Notes: a model not told the origin generated them from the sequence alone. A stretch of DNA of 24,506 nt from an uncultured Porphyromonadaceae bacterium (GCA_947176615.1 CAMWRO010000010.1:1-24506), one strand, 5' to 3'; shown: positions 8,555-16,953, numbered from the stretch's first letter. Numbers and translations: made by a program.

Positions 8555-11398
8555 TTATTCAGCAGCGGGGGCGGGGTCGAGGACAATGACGCGGTAGTTG
8601 CCTGCGGCGTTGAGCTTCTTCATGTAGTTCATCACGTCGTCAACAGTGAGCGAGTTCATCATTTCGATGTTTCCGTCCATTGTGTTGACACCGTTCATGA
8701 GGTAGCCGCCGATGGCGCTGAGCCATGATCCATTGAGTTCGCGGCCTTCGGTGTAGTTCTTGACCATGTACTCTTTTACAGGAGCGAGTTCCTCGGTTTT
8801 CACGTTGGTTTCCATGCTCTTGATTTCGTTGGCGATGAAGTCGAGAACCTCTTTCTTCATTTCCGGTTTCATCGGGAAAGCTGACTGAAGCATCGCGTTG
8901 GCAGGTCCGAGACGTGACATGTCACCCGAGGCGCTGATTGAGTAAACGGCACCCATGTCCTCACGCACGGTGTTGATAAGGCGTTTTGTGAGAATCTGAG
9001 CTGCAACTTGAGAGAGCTGACGGTCTTTCATCGAGAAGGGCATGTCGGCAGTCTCCATGATGCATACAAATGATTGGGGAGTTGCCATCTCGGTAGTGAC
9101 GGTCGTGGTTTCAGTTCCGGGAGTCACATAGAGAGCGGGGTCAAAGTTGGTGACAGGCTTAGCTGCGGTCTTGGCATCGCCGGGAAGGGATGCGATATAC
9201 TGCTCAACAAGAGGTTTGAGTTTCTTGAGGTCTACATTGCCGACAAATACAAAAGTGTAGTCAGCGGCATTGGCGGTCATCTTCTTTGCAATCTCGTTAA
9301 TCTGGTCGCGTGATGCGGCAACAATGTCCTCGGGGGTGAGCTGACGTTTACGGGCCGATTTGAACAGTGCGCTGTAAAGAGCTTTTGAGAACTGGAACTG
9401 AGGATTGCTGGCTTGGTTTTTCAGCAATGTCGCATATTTCTGCTGAGCGGCGGTAAACTCGGTCGCGTCATAGTTGAGGTCGACAAACGACATATAGAGC
9501 AGCTCCATGAATGTCGGGAGGTCCTTGGGGGTGGAAATGCCTTCAAAGTCGCGCGAATAGTTGCCGAATTGAGCGTTTACACCACACTGCTTGCCTGCAA
9601 GGTATTTTGTCAGGTCAGAGTGGGTATAGGTTCCGAGGCCGTTTTCGTTGGCAATGGCATCCATAAAGAGGATAGAGCTGTCGTAGCTTGAGGGGAATGC
9701 AGAATATCCGCCGGGAGCGTATGCGTTAAACAGGATTTCGTCCTCTTTGAACTTGGTGGGTTTCACGATGACGCGGGCGCCGTTGGAAAGAACCCATTCG
9801 GTCGCGCCGAATTGTTTGAGCTCGTTGGTGCTCACGATAGAACCCTTGGCGGGCAGCGAGGGGATAAGAGGCTCGCTTTTTACCTCGTCGACATAAGCAA
9901 CGATTTTCTCGGCTTCAACAGCGCTGATGGCAGCCGCGATGGCGTCCTTGCTGAGGGCGGCATATCCTTCTTTTTCAGGACCCATAGCGACAACTACACG
10001 GTTGTCAGGGGTGATGACTTCCTTCATTGTCTCGTTGATTGCCTCAAGGGGAATCATCGATGCAAGCTGCTGTGTAATCAGATATTCGGTTTCGATTCCG
10101 GGGATGGGATCGCCGTCGATAAACGAGCGCACATATTCCTTTACATAGCTGTCGGTCTGACGGGATTCGCGGTTGTTGTAGATGTTTTCCACGCGGGAAA
10201 GCAGCTCGCTCTTGGCGCGTTCATATTCGCTTGCGGTGAATCCGCCACGCTGAGCGCGGAGCACTTCGCGGTAAGCGGCTGCGAGAGCGGGCTCGATTTC
10301 ATGTCCGTTGGCCACGGCTGCGACAGTGAATGCGTCCTTGGTTTTTGCGACAATGTATTCGCCGAAATAGACGAAAGCCTGAGCAAAAGGAGCATCGGGG
10401 GTCTTGGCGAGGTCCGAGAGACGGTTGTTGATCATCGACGAAATCATCTCCTGAACATAGTCTTGGATAAAATAGGCCATCGTGTTGCGGTATTCTGCGG
10501 GGAGAACGTCGCTCAGGAACATGAGCTGGCCGATAAGGTGCTGCTGTTCGGGGTCGGAACCGAGACCGTAGAGGGTGCCTTTGTGGTCAGGAACCGGTGC
10601 ATATTTGCGCTCGGGAGCGTTGGCAGGCATTTCGATGTCAGAGAAGATTTCTTTAATCTTGTTCTCGATGCGGTCAACATCGATGTCACCTACTACGATA
10701 ATGCCCTGCTGGTCGGGACGGTACCAAGTCTCGTAGTAGTCGCGGAGAGCCTGAGCGGGGAAATTGTCGACAACTTCCATTGTTCCGATGGGGAGGCGGT
10801 AGCCGTACTTGGAACCGGGGTACACATCAGGGAGAATGCGTTCCAGAATGCGCTGGCGGCCCACGTTGCTCTGTCGCCATTCTTCGTGGATGACGCCGCG
10901 TTCCTTGTCGATTTCGGCAGGGTCGAGAGTCAGGTCATTGGCCCAGTCATGGAGAATGAGAAGGCATGAATCCTGAACGCTTGTGCGGGCGATAGGCACG
11001 TTGGAGATGTTGTAGACAGTCTCGTCAATGCTGGTGTAGGCGTTGAGGTTGGCGCCGAATTTCACGCCGACGGTTTCAAGCCATTCGCGCAGCTGGTTGC
11101 CCGGGAAGTGGGTTGTTCCGTTGAAACACATGTGTTCGAGGAAGTGGGCAAGACCGCGCTGGTGGTCTTCTTCAAGGGCAGATCCCACTTTCTGGGCGAT
11201 ATAGAAATCGGCCTGTCCTTTGGGATACTCGTTGTGACGGATGTAATAGGTCAATCCGTTGGGGAGTTTGCCGATGCGCACGGCGGGGTCGGTGGGCAGC
11301 GGGGCCGTCATCGGGTCCTGAGCCTTCACGATTCCGGGCATCAACATCAGCGCAAGCAATAAAAAGAGCGCTGCAAACTTAGATGTCTTTTTCATCAT
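8555..11398 (-). CDS. Periplasmic M16 (pitrilysin/insulinase) family zinc metallopeptidase
   Basis: Starting at the ATG at 11398 (MMKKTSKF) gives 947 residues. A further in-frame ATG lies one codon later, and an in-frame start 39 bases upstream is unlikely. A signal peptide covers about residues 1-26. The N-terminal catalytic M16 half has the inverted zinc motif HFLEH (His85, Glu88, His89). The third-ligand region ERGVIHEEW lies about 85 residues later. The first M16 C-terminal domain follows. A second, inactive-looking M16 pair begins near residue 500 (TEWVLSNGARVIVKPT) and lacks HxxEH, the usual two-half clamshell. Such enzymes degrade peptides or small unfolded proteins. Partner and substrate cannot be read from the sequence. 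The gene is convergent with the helicase and divergent from pyrK. Confidence 0.95.
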   Translation of the reverse strand: MMKKTSKFAALFLLLALMLMPGIVKAQDPMTAPLPTDPAVRIGKLPNGLTYYIRHNEYPKGQADFYIAQKVGSALEEDHQRGLAHFLEHMCFNGTTHFPGNQLREWLETVGVKFGANLNAYTSIDETVYNISNVPIARTSVQDSCLLILHDWANDLTLDPAEIDKERGVIHEEWRQSNVGRQRILERILPDVYPGSKYGYRLPIGTMEVVDNFPAQALRDYYETWYRPDQQGIIVVGDIDVDRIENKIKEIFSDIEMPANAPERKYAPVPDHKGTLYGLGSDPEQQHLIGQLMFLSDVLPAEYRNTMAYFIQDYVQEMISSMINNRLSDLAKTPDAPFAQAFVYFGEYIVAKTKDAFTVAAVANGHEIEPALAAAYREVLRAQRGGFTASEYERAKSELLSRVENIYNNRESRQTDSYVKEYVRSFIDGDPIPGIETEYLITQQLASMIPLEAINETMKEVITPDNRVVVAMGPEKEGYAALSKDAIAAAISAVEAEKIVAYVDEVKSEPLIPSLPAKGSIVSTNELKQFGATEWVLSNGARVIVKPTKFKEDEILFNAYAPGGYSAFPSSYDSSILFMDAIANENGLGTYTHSDLTKYLAGKQCGVNAQFGNYSRDFEGISTPKDLPTFMELLYMSFVDLNYDATEFTAAQQKYATLLKNQASNPQFQFSKALYSALFKSARKRQLTPEDIVAASRDQINEIAKKMTANAADYTFVFVGNVDLKKLKPLVEQYIASLPGDAKTAAKPVTNFDPALYVTPGTETTTVTTEMATPQSFVCIMETADMPFSMKDRQLSQVAAQILTKRLINTVREDMGAVYSISASGDMSRLGPANAMLQSAFPMKPEMKKEVLDFIANEIKSMETNVKTEELAPVKEYMVKNYTEGRELNGSWLSAIGGYLMNGVNTMDGNIEMMNSLTVDDVMNYMKKLNAAGNYRVIVLDPAPAAE

Positions 11399-11451
11399 GA
11401 ATGATTTATTATAATGTATAAAAACGTGTTGTTCCATTGCATTTCAACTTG

Positions 11452-11459
11452 CAAATTTA
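11452..11459 (-). promoter_or_regulatory. Probable -7 box of the M16 peptidase gene
   Basis: TAAATTTG on the minus strand (11459-11452) matches TAnnTTTG and lies about 54 bases before the ATG. No TTG is found 19-21 bases upstream, so the call is weak. Confidence 0.45.
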
Positions 11460-11490
11460 GCAATTTTTTGCTGTTTATATAGCTTTAGAC

Positions 11491-11510
11491 GCAAAAAGTG
11501 GCAAAAAGTG
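11491..11510. repeat. Tandem 10-base repeat (GCAAAAAGTG twice)
   Basis: Two perfect head-to-tail copies of GCAAAAAGTG occupy the gap between the divergent M16 peptidase and pyrK genes. At 10 bases per unit, both copies face the same side of the helix. This could be a paired regulator site, but nothing else supports that. Confidence 0.6.
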
Positions 11511-11594
11511 ACACGAGAAGGGTGAAATTTTTTAAGATTGGCGGGTGATGGCATATTTCGCTGCCGTGACAATGCGGATGTCGGGTATTTTCAC

Positions 11595-11602
11595 TAATTT
11601 TG
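11595..11602 (+). promoter_or_regulatory. Probable -7 box of the pyrK-pyrD operon
   Basis: TAATTTTG matches TAnnTTTG and leaves a leader of roughly 23 bases before the ATG at 11630. No good TTG lies 20 bases upstream. Its position makes a TTG start at 11600 implausible for pyrK. Confidence 0.5.
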
Positions 11603-11629
11603 CAGTCGAATCATATCACGTTCCAAAAT

Positions 11630-12394
11630 ATGAAGCAAACTAAAGATTTTCTGCTTGAAGAAAATGTCAGATTCAATGACAATTACTCCCTGTTGAAACT
11701 GGCTACTGCCGACGGACTCCCTTTGCCCGAAATAAAGCCCGGACAGTTTGTCCAAGTCGCGGTCGAGACTCCCGGAGTGTTTCTGCGTCGTCCCATATCT
11801 ATTAATAATGTTGAGAGCGGAGATAAGCTGAGCTTGCTCGTGCGCCGTGCGGGACGCGGTTCAAGCGCGCTTCTCGACATGCCCAAAGGGACGGTTGTAA
11901 ACTTGCTGTTTCCTCTTGGCAACGGCTTTTCACTTGATGTCGCTCCCGGGGCGAGAGTATTGCTCGCCGGAGGCGGAGTAGGGGTCGCCCCTCTGCTTTA
12001 TCTGGGACGCTGTCTCGAAAAAGCCGGTCTGAAACCCGAGTATCTTATCGGGGCGCGCAGCGCGGCTGATTTGTTGCAGCTTGATGTGCTTGAAAAAATC
12101 GGCAAGGTTCACATCTGTACCGAGGATGGTTCGGCCGGCATCAAGGGTCTTGTTACCGCCCACCCGGTTCTTGCTGAAAAAATAGACCGGATTTATTGCT
12201 GTGGCCCGGCACCGATGATGAAAGCCATTGCCGCTATTGCCCGTGAACGCAATATCGATTGTGAAGTATCGCTCGAAAACATGATGGCCTGCGGACTTGG
12301 TGCATGTCTCTGTTGTGTGGAAAAAACAGTAAAGGGAAATGTGTGTGTCTGCACCGAAGGCCCCGTATTTAATATCAATCAACTGACATGGTAA
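11630..12394 (+). CDS. pyrK: Dihydroorotate dehydrogenase B, electron-transfer subunit
   Basis: PyrK passes electrons from the PyrD flavin through an Fe-S cluster and FAD to NAD+, completing type 1B dihydroorotate oxidation. The ATG at 11630 gives 254 residues. A ferredoxin-reductase-like FAD domain carries RRPISI (about 53-58). The nucleotide-binding loop LLAGGGVGVAPLLYL follows (about 111-125). The C-terminal 2Fe-2S site has the cysteine pattern of the family: Cys221, Cys226, Cys229 and Cys241, ending in CTEGPVF. The stop overlaps the pyrD start by 7 bases, implying translational coupling and fixed stoichiometry. It is the first gene of a tight operon. Confidence 0.96.
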   Translation: MKQTKDFLLEENVRFNDNYSLLKLATADGLPLPEIKPGQFVQVAVETPGVFLRRPISINNVESGDKLSLLVRRAGRGSSALLDMPKGTVVNLLFPLGNGFSLDVAPGARVLLAGGGVGVAPLLYLGRCLEKAGLKPEYLIGARSAADLLQLDVLEKIGKVHICTEDGSAGIKGLVTAHPVLAEKIDRIYCCGPAPMMKAIAAIARERNIDCEVSLENMMACGLGACLCCVEKTVKGNVCVCTEGPVFNINQLTW

Positions 12395-13302
12395 ATCTTA
12401 GTGTGAATATAGGAGGCGGTCTGAGTATCAAAAACCCGGTGATGACCGCGTCGGGGACATTCGGCTATGGCGAAGAATATGCCCCGTTCATTGACCTGTC
12501 GCGTCTGGGCGGCTACATTATAAAAGGTACTACTCTCAATCCTCGCGAAGGCAACGACTATCCCCGCATGGTCGAGACCCCTTCGGGGATGCTCAACGCT
12601 GTCGGGTTGCAGAACAAGGGTGTGGATTACTTTATCGAGCACATTTATCCCCGCATAAAGGATATTGACTCGGAGCTGATAGTGAATGTCTCGGGGGCAT
12701 GCGTCGATGATTACGCCGAGACAGCCCGCCGTCTTGCCTCGCTTGAACGGGTGAATGCTATCGAGGTGAATATTTCCTGCCCTAATGTCAAGGAGGGCGG
12801 AATGGCTTTCGGAACGACATGTCAGGGCGCGGCCGAGGTGACAAAGGCTGTCCGCGCGGCCTATCCCAAGACAATGATTGTCAAGCTGTCGCCCAATGTG
12901 ACATCGATTGCCGACATTGCCAAGGCGGTAGAAGCCGAAGGTGCCGACTCGGTTTCGCTAATCAACACCATGCTCGGCATGTCGATTGACGTGGAGCGTC
13001 GCCGCCCGCATCTTTCAACCATTACCGGCGGTCTGTCGGGACCGGCGGTCCGCCCCGTTGCAGTGCGGATGGTGTGGCAGGTCGCCAAGGCGGTCAAAAT
13101 CCCTGTAATCGGTCTCGGCGGAATCATGAACGGCCGTGACGCAATGGAGTTTATCCTTGCCGGCGCCACTGCTGTGGAAGTGGGGACCGCCAACTTTGTC
13201 GATCCGGCTGTGACAGTGAAGATAGTTGACTATATTAATGACTATTGTGAACGGCATAATGTAGCCGATATAAACGACCTCGTCGGTGCCATAAATTCAT
13301 AA
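12388..13302 (+). CDS. pyrD: Dihydroorotate dehydrogenase B, catalytic subunit (class 1B)
   Basis: This enzyme oxidises dihydroorotate to orotate in pyrimidine synthesis. The 304-residue TIM barrel has NPVMTASGTFGYG near the N terminus, the substrate loop LNAVGLQNKG, and NISCPN with the class 1 catalytic Cys at 131. The phosphate/FMN-binding segment GLGGIMNGRDAMEF is near the C terminus. An adjacent pyrK and a Cys rather than Ser catalytic base both mark class 1B, the NAD-linked form. It begins inside the pyrK stop, and the next gene follows 5 bases after its stop. Confidence 0.97.
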   Translation: MVNLSVNIGGGLSIKNPVMTASGTFGYGEEYAPFIDLSRLGGYIIKGTTLNPREGNDYPRMVETPSGMLNAVGLQNKGVDYFIEHIYPRIKDIDSELIVNVSGACVDDYAETARRLASLERVNAIEVNISCPNVKEGGMAFGTTCQGAAEVTKAVRAAYPKTMIVKLSPNVTSIADIAKAVEAEGADSVSLINTMLGMSIDVERRRPHLSTITGGLSGPAVRPVAVRMVWQVAKAVKIPVIGLGGIMNGRDAMEFILAGATAVEVGTANFVDPAVTVKIVDYINDYCERHNVADINDLVGAINS

Positions 13303-13307
13303 GTCTG

Positions 13308-13652
13308 ATGCAGAAACCCAGTAAAACGGAAAAACGGGTTGTGCGCGGACTGATGCATGTGGCACTTGAACGTGAGTGTGGTGCGTTTCTCGACCGCCTT
13401 GTCGATTACATCGAGAGCAGGCGCGGCGAGCTGAGTGACAGGGATGTTTACAACGGAGTTCTGAAAATGAACAATCTGTTTCAGAAACACCTGCTGGCTG
13501 ACTATGTCAACGTCCCCAACGTTGACAAGTATCCGCGCATCGCCTATCTGTATTCGCTCGGGTTGCTGACCGATAAGGATATTTCTCCCGTATCTGATGC
13601 CGGACATACCCGCATTAAGGAATATCTTGACGAATTGAATGAGGAATTATGA
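13308..13652 (+). CDS. Unrecognised small helical protein in the pyr-chr-fol operon
   Basis: I do not recognise this 114-residue protein. It has no signal peptide, membrane segment or Cys cluster. It is highly charged, with Lys/Arg at the N terminus (QKPSKTEKR) and Asp/Glu at the C terminus (YLDELNEEL). It looks mostly helical, with one segment, about residues 55-80, rich in Asn, Val and Tyr. The frame is well placed as a real gene: it starts 5 bases after pyrD and shares an ATGA overlap with the following chromate transporter gene. It is probably a small cytosolic protein. The position gives no clear function, although coupling to the transporter gene is likely. Confidence 0.8.
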   Translation: MQKPSKTEKRVVRGLMHVALERECGAFLDRLVDYIESRRGELSDRDVYNGVLKMNNLFQKHLLADYVNVPNVDKYPRIAYLYSLGLLTDKDISPVSDAGHTRIKEYLDELNEEL

Positions 13653-14251
13653 GCAATATATACGCACAACTGTTCTTGACGTTCTTTAAAATAGGCGCAT
13701 TTACATTTGGTGGCGGCTGGGCGATGATTTCCATTATCGAGAAAGAAATCGTCGACAAACACAAGTGGATAGAACGTGAAGATTTCCTCGACCTCCTTGC
13801 AGTCGCGCAGTCATTGCCCGGAATCCTTGCCGTTAACATTTCAGTAGCGGTAGGAGATAAACTGAAAGGTATGAAAGGAAGTGTGGCGGCAGCTCTCGGA
13901 ACGATACTGCCGTCGTTTATGATAATACTCGCCATCGCGATTTTTCTGACGCCTGATCTGATTAAGAACAACGAAGTTTTATCAAGGGTGTTTCAGGGAA
14001 TCCGTCCTGCCGTGGTGGCCTTGATTGTCGCACCTGTCATCTCGTCGGCCCGCGCTGCAAAAATCGGATGGAAGACCATCGCAATCCCCGTGGTGGTGGC
14101 TTTGCTGATATGGTCGCGCCTGCCTGTCGTCTCCAATCCTATCATATATATAGTATTAGGCGGATTCTTCGGGTGGCTGTGGTTTTCACGCCGTGTCAAA
14201 GCGTTGCATGCCGTTGAAAAAGAGATGAGAAAGGAGGATGAAAAGCTATGA
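13649..14251 (+). CDS. Chromate transporter, short-chain ChrA family, first subunit
   Basis: This 200-residue membrane protein is a half-size member of the ChrA family. The N-terminal signature FKIGAFTFGGGWAMISIIEKEIV is followed by LAVAQSLPGILAVNISVAVG, the family's SLPGP-like segment, and several hydrophobic helices. A basic C-terminal tail faces the cytosol. Half-size ChrA proteins are typically encoded as adjacent pairs that act together, as in Bacillus subtilis. Here the next gene overlaps by four bases (ATGA). The family exports chromate in some bacteria, but most members have unknown physiological substrates. It lies in an operon of nucleotide and folate genes, which does not suggest a metal-stress island. 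Confidence 0.92.
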   Translation: MSNIYAQLFLTFFKIGAFTFGGGWAMISIIEKEIVDKHKWIEREDFLDLLAVAQSLPGILAVNISVAVGDKLKGMKGSVAAALGTILPSFMIILAIAIFLTPDLIKNNEVLSRVFQGIRPAVVALIVAPVISSARAAKIGWKTIAIPVVVALLIWSRLPVVSNPIIYIVLGGFFGWLWFSRRVKALHAVEKEMRKEDEKL

Positions 14252-14817
14252 TATATCTTCGTCTTATCTGGTCCTATCTCAAGATTGGCCTTTTCGGTTT
14301 CGGAGGCGGATATGCCATGCTCGCCCTGATTGAACGCGAAATCGTAGGGCCGGGATGGATTACCGAGCAGATGTTTACCGACATTGTCGCAATCTCGCAG
14401 ATGACCCCCGGTCCGATTGGAATCAACTCGGCAACCTATATAGGATATGTCGCCCCGGCGCAATATTCGGCCGATTTCGCATCTCCGTTGTGGGGGATTC
14501 TCGGCTCCATCGTCTGCACGCTCGTTGTCGTGCTTCCCTCTTTTCTCCTTGTCGCTTATACAAGTCATCTCATCCATCGGCACAAGGACAGTGTCGTTGT
14601 CAAAGGCATATTTGCCGGTCTGCGTCCGGTGGTTGTCGGCCTTATTGCCTCGGCGGCATTGCTGCTTATGAATGCGGCCAATTTCGGAGAGACAACCTAT
14701 CAGGTGATATGGAGCATAGTTCTGTGTGCCGCCGCATTTGTAATGGTCTACTGGATCAAGTGGCATCCTATTCTGATTATATGCATTGCCGGACTTGCCG
14801 GATATTTCATATATTGA
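14248..14817 (+). CDS. Chromate transporter, short-chain ChrA family, second subunit
   Basis: The 189-residue partner of the preceding half-size ChrA gene has the same N-terminal layout, LKIGLFGFGGGYAMLALIEREIV, then AISQMTPGPIGINSATYIGY and four or more hydrophobic helices up to the C terminus. It overlaps the preceding gene by four bases and ends four bases before folC. The two halves are clearly homologous but distinct, so the pair probably forms a heteromer with opposed membrane topology, as proposed for paired short-chain members. The substrate is not known from the sequence. Confidence 0.92.
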   Translation: MIYLRLIWSYLKIGLFGFGGGYAMLALIEREIVGPGWITEQMFTDIVAISQMTPGPIGINSATYIGYVAPAQYSADFASPLWGILGSIVCTLVVVLPSFLLVAYTSHLIHRHKDSVVVKGIFAGLRPVVVGLIASAALLLMNAANFGETTYQVIWSIVLCAAAFVMVYWIKWHPILIICIAGLAGYFIY

Positions 14818-14821
14818 AGTG

Positions 14822-16735
14822 ATGAATTACGAAGAAACAATTGACTACCTCTATACCCGCCATCCGGCGTTTCAACGCATCGGTGCGGGTGCCTATAAGC
14901 CGGGACTCGGCACCGCTCATGCTCTTGACATGGCATTCGGCTGTCCCCACGCCAAGTATCCGACAATCCACATTGCCGGGACTAACGGCAAAGGGTCGAC
15001 GGCCCACACTCTTGCCGCGATTCTCCAGTCGGCCGGTTATCGCACTGGACTTTACACGTCGCCTCATCTTTTTGATTTCCGCGAGCGCATCCGCGTCAAC
15101 GGCCAGATGATTCCCCGCGAGACAGTTGTGGATTTCGTTGCGCGTTATCGCGATTTGAATCTTGATGTCGACCCGTCGTTCTTTGAACTGACGATGACGA
15201 TGGCTTTTGACTGGTTCGCGGCCATGCATGTCGATGTGGCTGTGATTGAGACCGGTCTCGGCGGCCGTCTCGACAGTACCAATATCATTACACCGTGCCT
15301 GTCGGTAATAACCAATATCTCCAAGGACCACACTGCATTTCTCGGCGATACTCTCGTTGAGATTGCGGCTGAAAAGGCCGGGATTATAAAGCCGGGGGTG
15401 CCGGTTGTGATAGGAGAGGCCGAGGGGGATGTCAGGCAGGTGTTTGTCGACAAAGCAGCCGCCGTAGGTGCGCCGATAACATTTGCGCAGCCGGTCGAGG
15501 CGGTCATGCATGACGATTATATCGAATATCCCTCTACGCCCTACGGCCGGTTGCACGGTGAACTCACCGGGATATATCAGGTCAGGAACACGGCGACGAT
15601 ACTTGCCGCACTTGATTGTCTGACAACGCAATTTGACCGCGTTGACAAAGATGCTGTGGCCGACGGAATGGCACATGTGGTTGAAAATACCGGTCTGATG
15701 GGCCGGTGGATGAAAGTCGGCGACTCGCCCCGGATAATCTGCGATACCGGCCACAACGAAGGCGGCTGGCGATATATATCGCGCCAACTCCGGTCGGTCA
15801 AAGGACAACATCATCTGATCATAGGGTTTGTCAACGACAAGGATGTTTCAGCAATCCTTGATCTGGTCGCTGCGATTCCCGATACCACAGTGTATCTGAC
15901 CCGGCCTTCGGTAGAGAGAGCAATGCCGGTAGAGCGTCTGGCTCAATTGGCGGCAGAGCACGGCATCGCGGGAAAGACATTCGCGTCATTGCAACTTGCC
16001 CTTGATGCGGCTAAATCGGCGGTCAACGGTGACGAGACGATACTGATTGCCGGAAGTAATTTTTTAATATCTGATTTTAACACCGATAACATTATGAAAA
16101 CGAATGGTGTGCTTTTTGACCTTGACGGAGTCCTGATAGACAGCGAGGGCGAATATAGCAAATTTTGGGCCGAGACGGGACGAAAATATGGCGTACCCGA
16201 CCCCGACTTCGCGGCTAAAATAAAGGGTACGACTCTGACCGAGATTCTTACTTATTTCCGTGCCGAGGACCGCGAGGCAGTCGTGCAGGGAATCCATGAC
16301 TTTGAAAAGCAGATGCAATATCCTCTGTTTCCCGGAGTTGCGGATTTTCTGAAAGAGCTGAAACAATTCGGTATACCCGCAGCGGTTGTTACCAGCAGCG
16401 ATGATGTCAAAATGTCGTATCTTTTCGCTGCCCATCCCGAGTTTAAGGACTACTTCGCCGCATTTGTCACCGGTTCTCAAGTCAAAAAATCCAAGCCTGA
16501 CCCCGAGGGGTATCTGACAGGGGCACAGGCGATAGGCGTGGCACCCGAAAACTGCTTTGTGTTTGAAGATTCCATACAGGGACTTCAGGCCGGATTGAGT
16601 TCGGGGGCAGCGGTTATCGGTCTCGCGACGACAAATCCGATTGAAAAAGTTTCGCCTTTATGTCATAAAGTAATCCGGTCATTTGAAGATTTCACGGTCG
16701 ATGAAATGCTTTTAGTGCAGCGTTACGACAAGTAG
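14822..16735 (+). CDS. folC: Fusion of folylpolyglutamate/dihydrofolate synthase (FolC) with a HAD-superfamily phosphatase
   Basis: The ATG at 14822 (MNYEETIDYL) gives 637 residues. Residues 1-424 are FolC, the Mur-ligase-like enzyme that adds glutamate to dihydropteroate or folates. It has the P-loop AGTNGKGST (about 53-61), SPHLFDFRERI, ETGLGGRLDSTN and the SKDHTAFLGDTLVEIA-x-EKAGIIKPG segment. Residues 425-637 are a complete HAD enzyme with DLDGVLIDSE (nucleophile Asp433 and Asp435), VTSSD, KSKPDPEGY and FEDSIQGL. It resembles the beta-phosphoglucomutase/phosphatase branch. Both halves have full family lengths. The join is a short linker, FNTDNI, directly before a Met that looks like the former HAD start. 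A lost stop codon is therefore the simplest origin. It is the last gene of the operon. Confidence 0.9.
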   Translation: MNYEETIDYLYTRHPAFQRIGAGAYKPGLGTAHALDMAFGCPHAKYPTIHIAGTNGKGSTAHTLAAILQSAGYRTGLYTSPHLFDFRERIRVNGQMIPRETVVDFVARYRDLNLDVDPSFFELTMTMAFDWFAAMHVDVAVIETGLGGRLDSTNIITPCLSVITNISKDHTAFLGDTLVEIAAEKAGIIKPGVPVVIGEAEGDVRQVFVDKAAAVGAPITFAQPVEAVMHDDYIEYPSTPYGRLHGELTGIYQVRNTATILAALDCLTTQFDRVDKDAVADGMAHVVENTGLMGRWMKVGDSPRIICDTGHNEGGWRYISRQLRSVKGQHHLIIGFVNDKDVSAILDLVAAIPDTTVYLTRPSVERAMPVERLAQLAAEHGIAGKTFASLQLALDAAKSAVNGDETILIAGSNFLISDFNTDNIMKTNGVLFDLDGVLIDSEGEYSKFWAETGRKYGVPDPDFAAKIKGTTLTEILTYFRAEDREAVVQGIHDFEKQMQYPLFPGVADFLKELKQFGIPAAVVTSSDDVKMSYLFAAHPEFKDYFAAFVTGSQVKKSKPDPEGYLTGAQAIGVAPENCFVFEDSIQGLQAGLSSGAAVIGLATTNPIEKVSPLCHKVIRSFEDFTVDEMLLVQRYDK

Positions 16736-16765
16736 TGGTCTTTCGCATGCGGTGGTCTTTCGCAT
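16735..16765. repeat. Short direct repeat of 14 bases, period 17
   Basis: GTGGTCTTTCGCAT occurs at 16735-16748 and again at 16752-16765, beginning at the last base of the FolC-HAD stop codon. No further copies are seen in the window. It is probably a local duplication. No terminator hairpin follows the operon here. Confidence 0.6.
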
Positions 16766-16795
16766 CTAAAAAGTAGGGACAATATTAAAAAAGAT

Positions 16796-16826
16796 TTGCA
16801 TAACTGAAAAAAAACGCTTACCTTTG
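16796..16826 (+). promoter_or_regulatory. tRNA-Ser promoter, Bacteroidetes type
   Basis: TTG (16796-16798, within ATTTG) lies exactly 20 bases before a TACCTTTG box (16819-16826). This is a full match to the Bacteroidetes primary sigma consensus and lies about 30 bases before the tRNA. Confidence 0.78.
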
Positions 16827-16856
16827 TCCTCGCAAAACAGAAAGCCATTGCAACAA

Positions 16857-16944
16857 GGAGTGGTGCTCGAGTGGCTGAAGAGGCACGCCTGGAAAGCGTG
16901 TATACGCCAAAAGCGTATCCCGAGTTCGAATCTCGGTCACTCCG
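16857..16944 (+). tRNA. tRNA-Ser (anticodon GGA)
   Basis: The 88-base class II tRNA has the acceptor stem GGAGTGG paired with TCACTCC. The anticodon loop CTGGAAA reads TCC and TCT. A long variable arm is present (GTATACGCC..GCGTATC), and the T loop is TTCGAAT. The discriminator base is G. CCA is not encoded. A strong promoter lies upstream and a hairpin downstream. Confidence 0.97.
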
Positions 16945-16953
16945 CTGAAATTC

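Noticed and set aside
9812..10969. A 385-codon open frame on the plus strand opposite the M16 peptidase gene
   Set aside because: It is an antisense shadow. The minus-strand protein has clear M16 motifs and matches family length, and the plus-strand translation shows no domain.
14807..15814. A 335-codon open frame on the minus strand opposite folC
   Set aside because: It lies within a strongly supported FolC gene, and its translation is rich in Arg, His and Cys with no recognisable motif.
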